Part shown: piece by piece, positions 6,027 through 14,747 of the stretch
Position numbering within the stretch: the stretch's first letter is position 1
Layout: each line of letters opens with the position of its first letter
Assembly (NCBI GenBank): GCA_964392105.1
Contig: CAYMPA010000021.1
Coordinates: 1 to 28,291 of the forward strand
Direction of reading: 5' to 3'
Source of the DNA: UBA7359 sp964392105
GTDB taxonomy: Bacteria > Pseudomonadota > Gammaproteobacteria > Eutrophobiales > Eutrophobiaceae
DNA length: 28,291 bases
Made by a program: the position numbers and the translations under genes
Notes under the pieces: generated by a model
Seen by the model: only the letters and a program-made list of their open reading frames with translations
Told to the model about the DNA's origin: nothing
Database searches by the model: none

Positions 6027-8570
6027 CTATAGTACTTCTGATTTTTGAACATCAAGAAAATTAAATAATGCTACTTCAGTAAAATTATTTATTTTCTTGA
6101 TTTCAGTTATGTAGCTGGATAATTCTTTTTTTTGTTTTTTGCGGGAAAGTTTATATATCTCATCCGCTGTTTTAGATAATCTATATGCTCCAATGGAGCG
6201 TGAACTTCCATCAAGTGTGTGTGCCAATTCTGCAATTTTATCAAATTCATCAGATAATATAGATATGTGCATTTCTTTAATAATGTTATTAGTATTTTTT
6301 ATAAAATCACGAATGAGGTTTTTCATAAAATTATGATCTTTTGCCATTTTAGAAAGAGTACTTAATGATTCAATATCTATAAGCTCTATTTGTTTTTGCT
6401 CATCTGTTTCTACCATCTTTAATGAAGTTTGTGACTGAATGAAATGTTGTTGACGTTTATCATTAACAAGCGAAATTACAGTAGCCAATAATTTTTCTGG
6501 TTCTACTGGTTTAGTCAAGTACGCATCAAGATTAGCTTCTTTACATGCATCAATGGCTTCTTTTGTCGCATTTGCCGTCAACATCAGTATAGGAATATGT
6601 TTTTTATTTGGATACATAAAACGGAATATTTTTGCTGCTTCAATTCCACCCATCACCGGCATATGCATATCCAGAATAACCAGATCAAATTCCTCATTCT
6701 CCAGGATATCTAATACAACTTCACCATTTTCTGCGATCGTAACCTTATGCTGGCCGTATTCAAGTATGTTTCTAATAACTTTTTGATTGGTTTCATTATC
6801 TTCCCCGATAAGAATATTCAAGCGCCTGTTGATATGTTTATATGGTGTTTCTTGTTCAGATACATGGTTCGGTTTTATTTCTAATTCATTCGAATTTATT
6901 CCAGCAATTAACGAATGTAACGCCCTGAATATAATCGCTCTATCCGGGTTGCTATCTATAATTGAGTTATAACCTGCTTTTAATAAATTAGTTTTAGTTG
7001 TATGGGTCATATAGTCATCATTAACTAGTATAAAGGCGTGGTTAAAATAGTTTGATTTTGCCTTTATTTGATGAATAAATTGTATTGGATCAATGTCCTG
7101 GTATTTTTTAAATACCAGGATAATATTATATGGTCGACTTTTATTTGTGCCACTTAAAATCTTGCCGATTGCTTCATATGCATCATTTGCATAATCAAAT
7201 GATGTCTTCCATGTTGTTAAATGGTTTTCAATAATTCGACTATGATCTTTTTGTGAGTTGACGATTAATATTGATGTGCCATTAAAGTTTGATAATGAAC
7301 TTTTTTCTTCAGACAAAAACGATTGGTTCTCAAATTCAATTTCAAACCAGAAATTAGAGCCTTCCCCTAATTTACTGTCAAAATCGATATGTCCTCCCAT
7401 TGTTTCAACCAGTTGCTTTGCAATAGCCATGCCTAATCCAGTTCCACCAAATTTGCGCGTAGTCGATTCATCAGCCTGGGTAAATTTATCGAATAACGTA
7501 GGCTTGGCCTCTTCAGCTACACCAATACCAGTATCAATAATTTCAATCTTTATTTTCGCAAGATTATTTGTTGTTGTTACAGGCTTAACATAAATTTCAA
7601 TAGAGCCTTGATTGGTGAATTTTATTGCATTACCGATCAGGTTAATAATGACCTGTCTTAAATGTTGATCATCACCATGTAATAAAAAAGGTGTGTCAGG
7701 AGAAATATGAGTATTAAAGACCAGTCCTTTCTCTGCAATCTGTGTGGCAAACATCACCGCCGTTGAATTAATCAGGGCATAAAGATCAAAATCGACAGAT
7801 TCAATAGTTATTTTCCCTGCTTCTATCTTCGAAATATCTAAAATATCATTGATTAATGCCAATAATGTTTTTGCCGATGCATTGATTGTTGAAGTGAAAT
7901 CTTTCTGTTTACTATTTAATTCAGTATTTGCAAGCAATGAACTCATTCCAATCACGCCACTAAGTGGCGTGCGTATTTCATGGCTCATATTCGCCAGGAA
8001 CTGGCTTTTTGCCTCACTTGCGCCTTTAGCTTCAATTACTGCGTTATGTAATTTCGAAATGAGCGTAGACACATAGATTGATAACACAATTATAGAGAAT
8101 ATAATTCCGTAGCTTAATATCTTTTGTTGGTTCCAGTATTCACTATATGTCATCAGAATACAAAATCCGATAATACTCATAAACGCACTGGCAAATAGAT
8201 ATTTATTCCCGTATCTAAAGCCATATCCGAATGTCATAAATAAATAACCGCCTAATAGGGGAGTCCCTACCTCGCCGGCAGATAACATGATGCCTGTAAT
8301 AATAAAGGCATCTGAAAAAATACCAATTAGTCTACGAAATGGATAAGTTTTTGGATTGATTATTATCCATAAAAATAGAAGAGGAGATACAATGATATAA
8401 AGGATTGATGAAGTAATAGCAAGAGCCATTATTTCATGGCGATTTTCCATCCATAACAGAAATAATAACCATAATGTACCCATGACAAATTTAACAATAA
8501 TTTGTTCATGTTCAGAATCTTCACGATTATTGAGGCGTGATTTTATTATGCTGAAAGGATTCTTTTCCAT
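6027..8570 (-). CDS. rpfC: RpfC-type hybrid sensor histidine kinase with two receiver domains and Hpt
   Basis: This 847-residue membrane kinase should sense DSF and pass phosphate to RpfG. In order it has: a short polar N-terminus with RLNNREDSEHEQ (12-23), resembling the DSF-binding juxtamembrane segment of Xanthomonas RpfC; about five membrane segments (26-171); HisKA with SHEIRTPL, phospho-acceptor H197 (H198 in Xanthomonas); HATPase with N314, DTGIG (346-350) and GGTGLG (375-380); a degenerate receiver (about 430-557) lacking the acceptor Asp; a normal receiver (585-703) with D634, T665 and K687; and an Hpt domain with H784 in AHTLDGSS. Xanthomonas RpfC is about 726 residues, and the extra receiver accounts for the difference. 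It starts 15 bp after the rpfG stop, so the two form an operon. It converges on rpfF. Confidence 0.93.
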   Translation of the reverse strand: MEKNPFSIIKSRLNNREDSEHEQIIVKFVMGTLWLLFLLWMENRHEIMALAITSSILYIIVSPLLFLWIIINPKTYPFRRLIGIFSDAFIITGIMLSAGEVGTPLLGGYLFMTFGYGFRYGNKYLFASAFMSIIGFCILMTYSEYWNQQKILSYGIIFSIIVLSIYVSTLISKLHNAVIEAKGASEAKSQFLANMSHEIRTPLSGVIGMSSLLANTELNSKQKDFTSTINASAKTLLALINDILDISKIEAGKITIESVDFDLYALINSTAVMFATQIAEKGLVFNTHISPDTPFLLHGDDQHLRQVIINLIGNAIKFTNQGSIEIYVKPVTTTNNLAKIKIEIIDTGIGVAEEAKPTLFDKFTQADESTTRKFGGTGLGMAIAKQLVETMGGHIDFDSKLGEGSNFWFEIEFENQSFLSEEKSSLSNFNGTSILIVNSQKDHSRIIENHLTTWKTSFDYANDAYEAIGKILSGTNKSRPYNIILVFKKYQDIDPIQFIHQIKAKSNYFNHAFILVNDDYMTHTTKTNLLKAGYNSIIDSNPDRAIIFRALHSLIAGINSNELEIKPNHVSEQETPYKHINRRLNILIGEDNETNQKVIRNILEYGQHKVTIAENGEVVLDILENEEFDLVILDMHMPVMGGIEAAKIFRFMYPNKKHIPILMLTANATKEAIDACKEANLDAYLTKPVEPEKLLATVISLVNDKRQQHFIQSQTSLKMVETDEQKQIELIDIESLSTLSKMAKDHNFMKNLIRDFIKNTNNIIKEMHISILSDEFDKIAELAHTLDGSSRSIGAYRLSKTADEIYKLSRKKQKKELSSYITEIKKINNFTEVALFNFLDVQKSEVL

Positions 8571-8585
8571 TCCAATAAAATTAAA

Positions 8586-9662
8586 TCATTCTTGTAAATT
8601 ATGATGTGTGGTTTTTATATCATCAATTTTACTGATTAATGCATCAACACATTCCGGATCAAGGTGTTTCCCTTTCTCACCCTTAATATATTCAAGTGTT
8701 TCTTCTAAAGACCATGCTTTTTTATAAGGTCTGTGATTTGTTAATGAATCAAATACATCGGCAACCGCAACAATTCTTGCTTCTATTGGAATATCCTCGC
8801 CAAAAATACCGTTAGGATAACCACTACCATCAAATTTTTCATGATGGTTCAGTGCAATTAAAGCGCCTGTTTGAAGATAAGGTGATGGGCTATCTTTGAG
8901 TATTTCATACCCAATTTGGGTATGTGTTTTCATAATTTTAAATTCGTTTTCTGAGAGCTTGTCTTTTTTAAGGAGTATTTCATCAGGGATTGCAATCTTT
9001 CCAATATCGTGAAGAGGTGATGCTATTTCAATAATATTTGCTTTGTTTTCATCCAATTCTAATTCAATTGCGAGAAATTTGCTTATACTACCTATTCTGA
9101 GAAGATGTTCCCCCGTGACACAATCTTTGTATTCACAAGCTTTTGTTAGTCGATTAAGGGTTTCTCTTTCACGGATAAGTACCTCTTCTGTTGTTTCATT
9201 AACTTTTATCTCCAAAAGGCTACTTCGCTCTTTCAAGCTGGACTGGAATTTCCCAAGCGCCAACAAATTTTTACATCTTGCTTCACATTCAATATGGTCA
9301 AAAGGTTTATTCAAAAAATCTGTGACGCCATTTCCCAGCGCGTTATACAAAACCGATTTTTCCTCCATGATCGTTATCATAATTATCGGTGTATCTTTAC
9401 AATTAGGTAGTCGTCGAATTTGTCTGGTAAATTCAATACCATTCACAATGGGCATTAAGTAATCAGTAATAATCAGATCGGGCGGAGCTGTTTCAATTGC
9501 AGCAAGTGCTGCAGGCGCACTCTGAAATGTTTTGACAGTGATATCGGGATCAATATTTTTAATTGTTTTACATATTATGGACCGGCTAACAGAATCATCA
9601 TCGACAATGAAAATAGTTGAAGTGGTCGTATTTTTAACAACATTATCCAGAAGTAATGACAT
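8586..9662 (-). CDS. rpfG: RpfG-type response regulator, HD-GYP c-di-GMP phosphodiesterase
   Basis: This 358-residue cytoplasmic protein is the likely output of the DSF pathway. The receiver domain (about 15-135) has the acidic DDD cluster (21-23), phospho-acceptor D67 in IITDYLMP, and K119. A helical linker (140-175) follows. The HD-GYP domain (about 175-350) is complete: H186, the HD pair H218-D219 in PLHDIGKI, H247, HH at 273-274 in NHHEKFDGSGYPNG, the GYP at 281-283, and D302. It should therefore hydrolyse c-di-GMP when phosphorylated by RpfC. The start ATG has AAGGAAAG about 7 nt upstream. It is the first gene of the rpfG-rpfC pair, probably with its own promoter at 9716-9744. Confidence 0.93.
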   Translation of the reverse strand: MSLLLDNVVKNTTTSTIFIVDDDSVSRSIICKTIKNIDPDITVKTFQSAPAALAAIETAPPDLIITDYLMPIVNGIEFTRQIRRLPNCKDTPIIMITIMEEKSVLYNALGNGVTDFLNKPFDHIECEARCKNLLALGKFQSSLKERSSLLEIKVNETTEEVLIRERETLNRLTKACEYKDCVTGEHLLRIGSISKFLAIELELDENKANIIEIASPLHDIGKIAIPDEILLKKDKLSENEFKIMKTHTQIGYEILKDSPSPYLQTGALIALNHHEKFDGSGYPNGIFGEDIPIEARIVAVADVFDSLTNHRPYKKAWSLEETLEYIKGEKGKHLDPECVDALISKIDDIKTTHHNLQE

Positions 9663-9715
9663 AATGTCTTTCCTTGATATTTGATTATTATTGTTATAAA
9701 AAATCTAATTAGACA

Positions 9716-9744
9716 ATTATAGCTAATCAATTACGTTTTAATAA
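9716..9744 (-). promoter_or_regulatory. Putative sigma-70 promoter for rpfG-rpfC
   Basis: On the minus strand, TTATTA (9744-9739) and a perfect TATAAT (9721-9716) are separated by 17 bp. The start point would fall near 9709, giving a leader of about 47 nt before rpfG. The -35 box overlaps the end of the Smr gene and is weak (3 of 6). Confidence 0.45.
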
Positions 9745-10269
9745 CAGGTAAATTGCCCCTGTTCCGCCATCAACAGGTCTTGCAGAGCAAAATGCAAGCA
9801 CTATGTCTCTTTTTAGCAACCATTGATTTAGTTTATTTTTAAGTACGGGCTGTTTATTTATTGAGCCTAGTCCCTTGCCATGAATAATACGGACACAACG
9901 CTGAGAACAGGCCGTACATTGTCTAAGAAAATCAGATAGTGTATCTTTTGCCACATCAACAGTCATGCCATGTAAATCCAGCTCTGCTTCAATTTTGTAT
10001 TGACCACGACGTAATTTTCTTAATGTTTGTTTCTGAACGCCGGGTCGGCTAAAAAATAGTTCGTCGCCTCTTTCCAACAAACTATGGTCATAGTTACCAT
10101 CACTCATTTCATCAATAACAGCATGATTATCGGCTTCAGTCATGGAAGGGTGTGGAGAAGGTTTGGGTTTATTAACGACGATATTATCTTGTCTTATCGG
10201 CTCTATATCGCCGACCGTTTTTCGAAACAGTGCAATGTCTTCGTCTGAAATGTTTGATGGTTTTTTCAT
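9727..10269 (-). CDS. Smr-domain endonuclease-like protein (SmrA/SmrB group)
   Basis: This 180-residue protein has a long charged N-terminal extension (SDEDIALFRKTVGDIEPIRQD, then a disordered proline-rich stretch). The C-terminal Smr domain follows (about 95-180), with LDLHGMTVDVA (97-107), IIHGKGLGS and GGTGAIYLLLK near the end. These are the DLHG, HGKG and GG motifs of the Smr fold. E. coli SmrB (183 residues) cuts mRNA at collided ribosomes; the C-terminal half here looks closer to SmrA (YdaL), whose role is less clear. I therefore give no symbol. It lies between purL and rpfG on the same strand, with 64 bp to rpfG. A good promoter match lies upstream; no clear ribosome binding site precedes the ATG. 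Confidence 0.88.
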   Translation of the reverse strand: MKKPSNISDEDIALFRKTVGDIEPIRQDNIVVNKPKPSPHPSMTEADNHAVIDEMSDGNYDHSLLERGDELFFSRPGVQKQTLRKLRRGQYKIEAELDLHGMTVDVAKDTLSDFLRQCTACSQRCVRIIHGKGLGSINKQPVLKNKLNQWLLKRDIVLAFCSARPVDGGTGAIYLLLKRN

Positions 10270-10299
10270 TGTGCGATCAGCACGGTTTTTAATTATTAA

Positions 10300-10328
10300 A
10301 TTCTAGCTTATGACTGAATTTATGTCAG
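10300..10328 (-). promoter_or_regulatory. Putative sigma-70 promoter for the Smr gene
   Basis: On the minus strand, CTGACA (10328-10323) and TAGAAT (10305-10300) are separated by exactly 17 bp. Both boxes match the consensus at five of six positions. The start point would be near 10293, about 24 nt before the ATG at 10269. Confidence 0.5.
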
Positions 10329-10404
10329 GTAAGTTAAGCAGAAAAATAAATATTACCCCATGCGATACTGGATTGTAATTTTGATTTGGGAATAACTGAC
10401 AAGT

Positions 10405-13400
10405 TTAATCTAGCCATGTTCGTGCATTGAGGAATAATTTCATCCACGGACCATACTCATTATTCCAATGTGAAGGCAACCAGGAATATTGTTTGCTTAA
10501 AAAGACCCGCTCAGGGTGAGGCATCATAATCGTAATACGGCCATCTTCATTAGTAAACCCGGTAAGACCATTGACGGAACTATTTGGATTCAGGGGATAT
10601 ATTTCTGTCATTTTACCTGAATTATCAATATAACGCATTGCTGCATTAGATTGTGTTTCAGTAGATGAAGTTGTAACACGTCCTTCACCATGCGCAACCA
10701 CAACCGGGATTTTGGAACCGGTCATTTCTTTAAGAAATACCGAGGGTGATTCCATTATTTCAACCATGACGAGTCGTGCTTCAAATTGTTCTGATTGATT
10801 TCGTAGAAAGTCAGGCCAGGAAGAAGCACCGGGGATCAAGTCACGAAGTTGCGACATCATTTGGCAGCCGTTACAAACACCAAGAGCAACCGTATCTGTG
10901 CGCTTGAAAAAATCCTCAAACATCTTGCTAAGCTTATCGTTATATAAAATGGTTTTTGCCCAGCCACCACCAGCCCCAAGCACATCACCATAAGAAAAAC
11001 CACCACAAGCAACCAGTCCATTAAACGAATTCAGTTTGATCCGGTTATCAATTAAGTCTTGCATGTGAACATCAATACATTCGAATCCAGCCCGATCAAA
11101 TGCGGCAGCCATTTCAAGTTGTCCATTAACACCTTGCTCCCTGAGTATGGCCATTTTAGGTTTTGCCCCAGTGTTGACTGAAGAGACAGGATTAATTTCA
11201 AAATCAAATGTGGTGTTGAGAAATAGCCCCGATTCATTATTATCAGCAATATGATTGAATTCCTGTTTTGCACATTCAGGATTATCACGCAGTGCCTGTA
11301 TTTGATAACTGGTAGCAGACCATTTTCGTTGTAACTCATCTATAGCAATGGCTAATATATCTTCATCGTCATGTTTGAGATTAAATTTATAATTACTATT
11401 AAGCGTGCCAATTGTATGAATGGCTTGATCATTAATACCAGAATTAATAAATGTTTGTTTTACACTCTGCTCATATTTTTTACTAATCTGAATAACAGCA
11501 CCGAGTTCTTCATTAAACAAGCCTGCTATTAAGTTATCAGAACAATTAAGATCGATATCTATACCTGTATGACCGGCAAAAGCCATTTCACATAAGGTGA
11601 CAAAAAGACCACCATCAGAACGATCATGGTAGGCAAGTATCAAGTCTGATTCATTGAGTATCTGTAGTGACTGAAAGAAAGCAATTAATGTAATCGTATC
11701 TTCTAAATCCGGTGTTTTATTGCCGAATTGTTCATAGACCTGGAACAGGGCAGATCCACCCAGTCGCTCTTTGCCATTCGCTAAATCTATAAATAGCAGA
11801 ATTGAATCATCATCTTGAAGTAATTGAGGAGTGAGTGATTGTCTGACATCAACAACACGCGCAAAAGCAGTTATGTTTAATGATATAGGCGATGTTACTT
11901 TCTTCTCCTGCTGTTCATCTGTCCATACTGTATTCATCGATAATGAATCTTTACCTACAGGAATGGCGATACCTAATTCTTTACATAACTGACTGACGGC
12001 AGATACCGTTGAATACAAGTTTGCATCCTGATCAGGTTCCCCACACGCTGCCATCCAGTTTGCTGAAAGCGCAATATCATTGAGTTTAAGAATACGTGCC
12101 GCCGATATATTCATGATCGCTTCAGCTATCGCCATGCGTCCCGAAGCGGGCGCATTGATCAAAGCGATCGGGGGACGTTCTCCTATCGCCATCGCCTCAC
12201 CAATATAGTCATAATAGGATGAACTGGTGACAGCACAATCTGCCACGGGCACTTGCCAGGGGCCCACCATTTGATCGCGAACAACCAAACCTGAAATAGA
12301 ACGATCGCCAATCGTGATTAAAAAACTCTTACTGGCAACAGTAGGCAGGTGGAGAATTCGATCGATAGTCTCATTTATATCTAATGATGAAGAGTCAAAA
12401 TCATTGTGTTGATTAGGTTCGCAAATCACATCGCGTTTCATGCCTGGCATTTTTCCAAGCAATACAGACATCGGAATGTCTATCGCCTTATTTTTGAAGT
12501 GTGAATCATTTAATACTAACTGTTCATTTTCCGATGCGTTGCCAAGTGTTGCGTAGGGTGCTCGCTCCCGTTGGCAAAGTTGAATAAACTGATCAATATG
12601 TTCAGCACTGATTGCAAGTACATAACGCTCTTGTGATTCATTACACCAGACACCCATCGGAGACATACCCGGTTCATCATTTGGTATATCACGTAATTCA
12701 AGTTTTGCACCACGATCACTGGCGCTAACGAGTTCAGGCATGGCATTAGAAAGACCGCCCGCACCAACATCATGAATACTAAGAATCGGATTGCTTTTAC
12801 CCAGTGACCAACATCGATCGATCACCTCCTGGCAACGACGTTGCATTTCTGCGTTATCTCGTTGCACCGAAGCAAAGTCGAGTGAGGCATCACTGGTTCC
12901 TGATGCCATTGATGAGGCTGCACCACCACCCAGCCCAATCAACATTGCCGGGCCACCCAATACAATTAGCTTGGCTCCATCAGGGATATTCTGTTTTTGA
13001 ATATGAGGTTCGCGAATCATGCCATAGCCACCGGCAAGCATGATGGGTTTATGATAACCACGAATTACAGAATTAGATTCCTGTTGTTCATAAGTGCGGA
13101 AGTATCCACATAAGGCCGGGCGACCAAATTCATTATTATATGAAGCAGCGCCAATCGGGCCTTCGATCATTATATCCAGAGCCGAAACAATACGTTCAGG
13201 TTTCCCGTTGTCGTGTTCCCAGGCCTGTTTAAAATCTGGAATTTTGAGATTTGAAACTGCAAAGCCAGTCAAACCTGCTTTAGGTTTTGCGCCACGACCT
13301 GTTGCTGCTTCATCTCGTATCTCTCCGCCGGATCCGGTTGCTGCACCAGGATAGGGTGATATAGCGGTCGGATGATTATGTGTTTCAACCTTCATCAAGA

Positions 13401-14271
13401 TATGAATATCTTCATCCTGATATCCATAAAGATGTTCATTGGGATCAGTATAAAATCGTGAACCATTGAAACCTTCCATAACCGCAGCATTATCATGATA
13501 AGCAGAGAGAATATTGCCCGGGTTTTCCTGATGCGTCTGCCGGATCATATTGAATAAGGAATATTCCTGTTTAACGTCATCTATTGTCCATTCAGCATTA
13601 AAGATCTTGTGTCGACAATGTTCGGAATTTGCCTGGGCGAACATCATCAATTCGACATCGGTTGGATTTCGTCCCAGTTTTTCAAAAGATGAAACCAGGT
13701 AATCAATTTCTTCTGTTGATAATGCCAATCCCATTTCGGAATTTGCTTTTTCCAATGCTGGTTTTCCTTCAGCCAGGATATCCACCTGATTAAGTTCAGC
13801 AGGTTCCGCAGTTGAGAATAATGCCTTGGCTTCTTCATATTCTCGAATAATAACTTCGATCATTCGATCATGAAGTAAGGGTTTGACTTGTTTGAGTTGT
13901 GCATCTGTAAGACTGGTGCTATCAGACAATTCAAACAAGTAAACCAGTCCCCGTTCAATGCGGCTGATTTTATCGAGCCCCGAATTATGAATGATATCGG
14001 TCGCTTTACTGGACCAGGGAGAGATTGTGCCTGGTCTTGGAATGACAATCAGTTTTGCTACGTTATCAGGTGTTGTGTCATTAATTAATCCGTAAGTTAA
14101 TAAGGCACCAAGTTGTTTTTGTTCCTTATCATTAAGATCTGCATTCGTTTCAGCAAAGTGAATATAATGTGTCTGAATCGAGGCGATTTCGTGGATGCAT
14201 GACTGTATTGCAGGAAGAAGTTTATTAATGCGGAAATCAGAAAGGGCGTTGCAGCCATGCAGTATTAACAT
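10405..14271 (-). CDS. purL: Phosphoribosylformylglycinamidine synthase (single-chain)
   Basis: PurL converts FGAR, ATP and glutamine to FGAM, the fourth step of purine synthesis. This is the large single-chain form: 1288 residues from the ATG at 14271 (E. coli 1295). An in-frame TTG one codon upstream is less likely, because the family starts MLILxG. The N-terminal domain and linker, with NSEHCRHKIF near 210-220, lead into the two AIRS-like halves; ETHNHPTAISPYPGAATGSGG near 294-314 is the ATP-binding signature. The glutaminase domain occupies the last 250 or so residues, with nucleophile C1133 in ALGVCNGCQMM and the His/Glu pair in PHPERVF. The gene is intact, and the reverse-strand open frames inside it are shadows. 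No strong ribosome binding site precedes the start. Confidence 0.98.
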   Translation of the reverse strand: MLILHGCNALSDFRINKLLPAIQSCIHEIASIQTHYIHFAETNADLNDKEQKQLGALLTYGLINDTTPDNVAKLIVIPRPGTISPWSSKATDIIHNSGLDKISRIERGLVYLFELSDSTSLTDAQLKQVKPLLHDRMIEVIIREYEEAKALFSTAEPAELNQVDILAEGKPALEKANSEMGLALSTEEIDYLVSSFEKLGRNPTDVELMMFAQANSEHCRHKIFNAEWTIDDVKQEYSLFNMIRQTHQENPGNILSAYHDNAAVMEGFNGSRFYTDPNEHLYGYQDEDIHILMKVETHNHPTAISPYPGAATGSGGEIRDEAATGRGAKPKAGLTGFAVSNLKIPDFKQAWEHDNGKPERIVSALDIMIEGPIGAASYNNEFGRPALCGYFRTYEQQESNSVIRGYHKPIMLAGGYGMIREPHIQKQNIPDGAKLIVLGGPAMLIGLGGGAASSMASGTSDASLDFASVQRDNAEMQRRCQEVIDRCWSLGKSNPILSIHDVGAGGLSNAMPELVSASDRGAKLELRDIPNDEPGMSPMGVWCNESQERYVLAISAEHIDQFIQLCQRERAPYATLGNASENEQLVLNDSHFKNKAIDIPMSVLLGKMPGMKRDVICEPNQHNDFDSSSLDINETIDRILHLPTVASKSFLITIGDRSISGLVVRDQMVGPWQVPVADCAVTSSSYYDYIGEAMAIGERPPIALINAPASGRMAIAEAIMNISAARILKLNDIALSANWMAACGEPDQDANLYSTVSAVSQLCKELGIAIPVGKDSLSMNTVWTDEQQEKKVTSPISLNITAFARVVDVRQSLTPQLLQDDDSILLFIDLANGKERLGGSALFQVYEQFGNKTPDLEDTITLIAFFQSLQILNESDLILAYHDRSDGGLFVTLCEMAFAGHTGIDIDLNCSDNLIAGLFNEELGAVIQISKKYEQSVKQTFINSGINDQAIHTIGTLNSNYKFNLKHDDEDILAIAIDELQRKWSATSYQIQALRDNPECAKQEFNHIADNNESGLFLNTTFDFEINPVSSVNTGAKPKMAILREQGVNGQLEMAAAFDRAGFECIDVHMQDLIDNRIKLNSFNGLVACGGFSYGDVLGAGGGWAKTILYNDKLSKMFEDFFKRTDTVALGVCNGCQMMSQLRDLIPGASSWPDFLRNQSEQFEARLVMVEIMESPSVFLKEMTGSKIPVVVAHGEGRVTTSSTETQSNAAMRYIDNSGKMTEIYPLNPNSSVNGLTGFTNEDGRITIMMPHPERVFLSKQYSWLPSHWNNEYGPWMKLFLNARTWLD

Positions 14272-14469
14272 CAATCTTGTTGGTATTATTAGGTGAAGGA
14301 ATCAAAGGAGCCTATTTTATCAGCCAATGGGGGAACACGCGAAAATTATTTTTCTTTTAAATTTTGTTTCCGCTTGTTAGAGCCATGTACCATGCTTACG
14401 GCAGATATGTTTGCACAAATCGGCTGTTCTGATGATTTATCGTTTGATATTAGCGCCAGATTTAGCAGA

Positions 14470-14497
14470 TTGACACCGGTATAACTATAGTTATACT
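14470..14497 (+). promoter_or_regulatory. Toxin-antitoxin promoter with palindromic operator
   Basis: TTGACA (14470-14475) and TATACT (14492-14497) are separated by 16 bp. The spacer and -10 box are covered by a perfect 18-bp palindrome, GTATAACTATAGTTATAC (14479-14496). A ribbon-helix-helix antitoxin would be expected to bind there and block RNA polymerase. The predicted start point (about 14504-14505) coincides with the A of the antitoxin ATG, so the mRNA would be leaderless, in keeping with the absence of a ribosome binding site. Confidence 0.75.
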
Positions 14498-14504
14498 TAT
14501 TCTT

Positions 14505-14744
14505 ATGAAAACAGCTATTTCAATACCCGACCCTGTATTTAATACTGCCGAAAGATTGGCCAAAAGACTGGGTTTGTCCAGAAGTGAGTTATATGTACGC
14601 GCCATCTCAAAATATGTTGAAGCGCATAAAAACCAAAAAGTGATTGAAACACTCAATGAAATATATGCAGGTGAGGAAAACCATGAATTAGAGCAGGGCT
14701 TTAAACGGGCTCAAATGAAATCAATAGACAAGGAAGAATGGTAA
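14505..14744 (+). CDS. Ribbon-helix-helix antitoxin (MazE/CopG-like)
   Basis: This 79-residue protein starts MKTAISIPDPVFNTAERLAK and continues RLGLSRSELYVRAISKYVE (21-39), a typical ribbon-helix-helix DNA-binding dimer unit: a beta strand followed by two helices with SRSE at the turn. The C-terminal part (40-79) is charged and should wrap the toxin. It is the first gene of a two-gene operon; the toxin ATG lies 3 bp after its stop. By family analogy it neutralises the neighbouring PemK/MazF toxin and represses its own promoter. I give no symbol because MazE, PemI and ChpI types cannot be separated by eye. Confidence 0.88.
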   Translation: MKTAISIPDPVFNTAERLAKRLGLSRSELYVRAISKYVEAHKNQKVIETLNEIYAGEENHELEQGFKRAQMKSIDKEEW

Positions 14745-14747
14745 CGG

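Noticed and set aside
13094..13354. Open frames on the + strand inside purL and similar shadows inside rpfC, gyrA and mtaD
   Set aside because: They lie opposite conserved codons of well-recognised genes and have no independent support.
14275..14469. A gene in the purL to toxin-antitoxin gap
   Set aside because: A 63-codon frame exists at 14293-14484, but it has no ribosome binding site or recognisable motif and runs through the toxin-antitoxin promoter.
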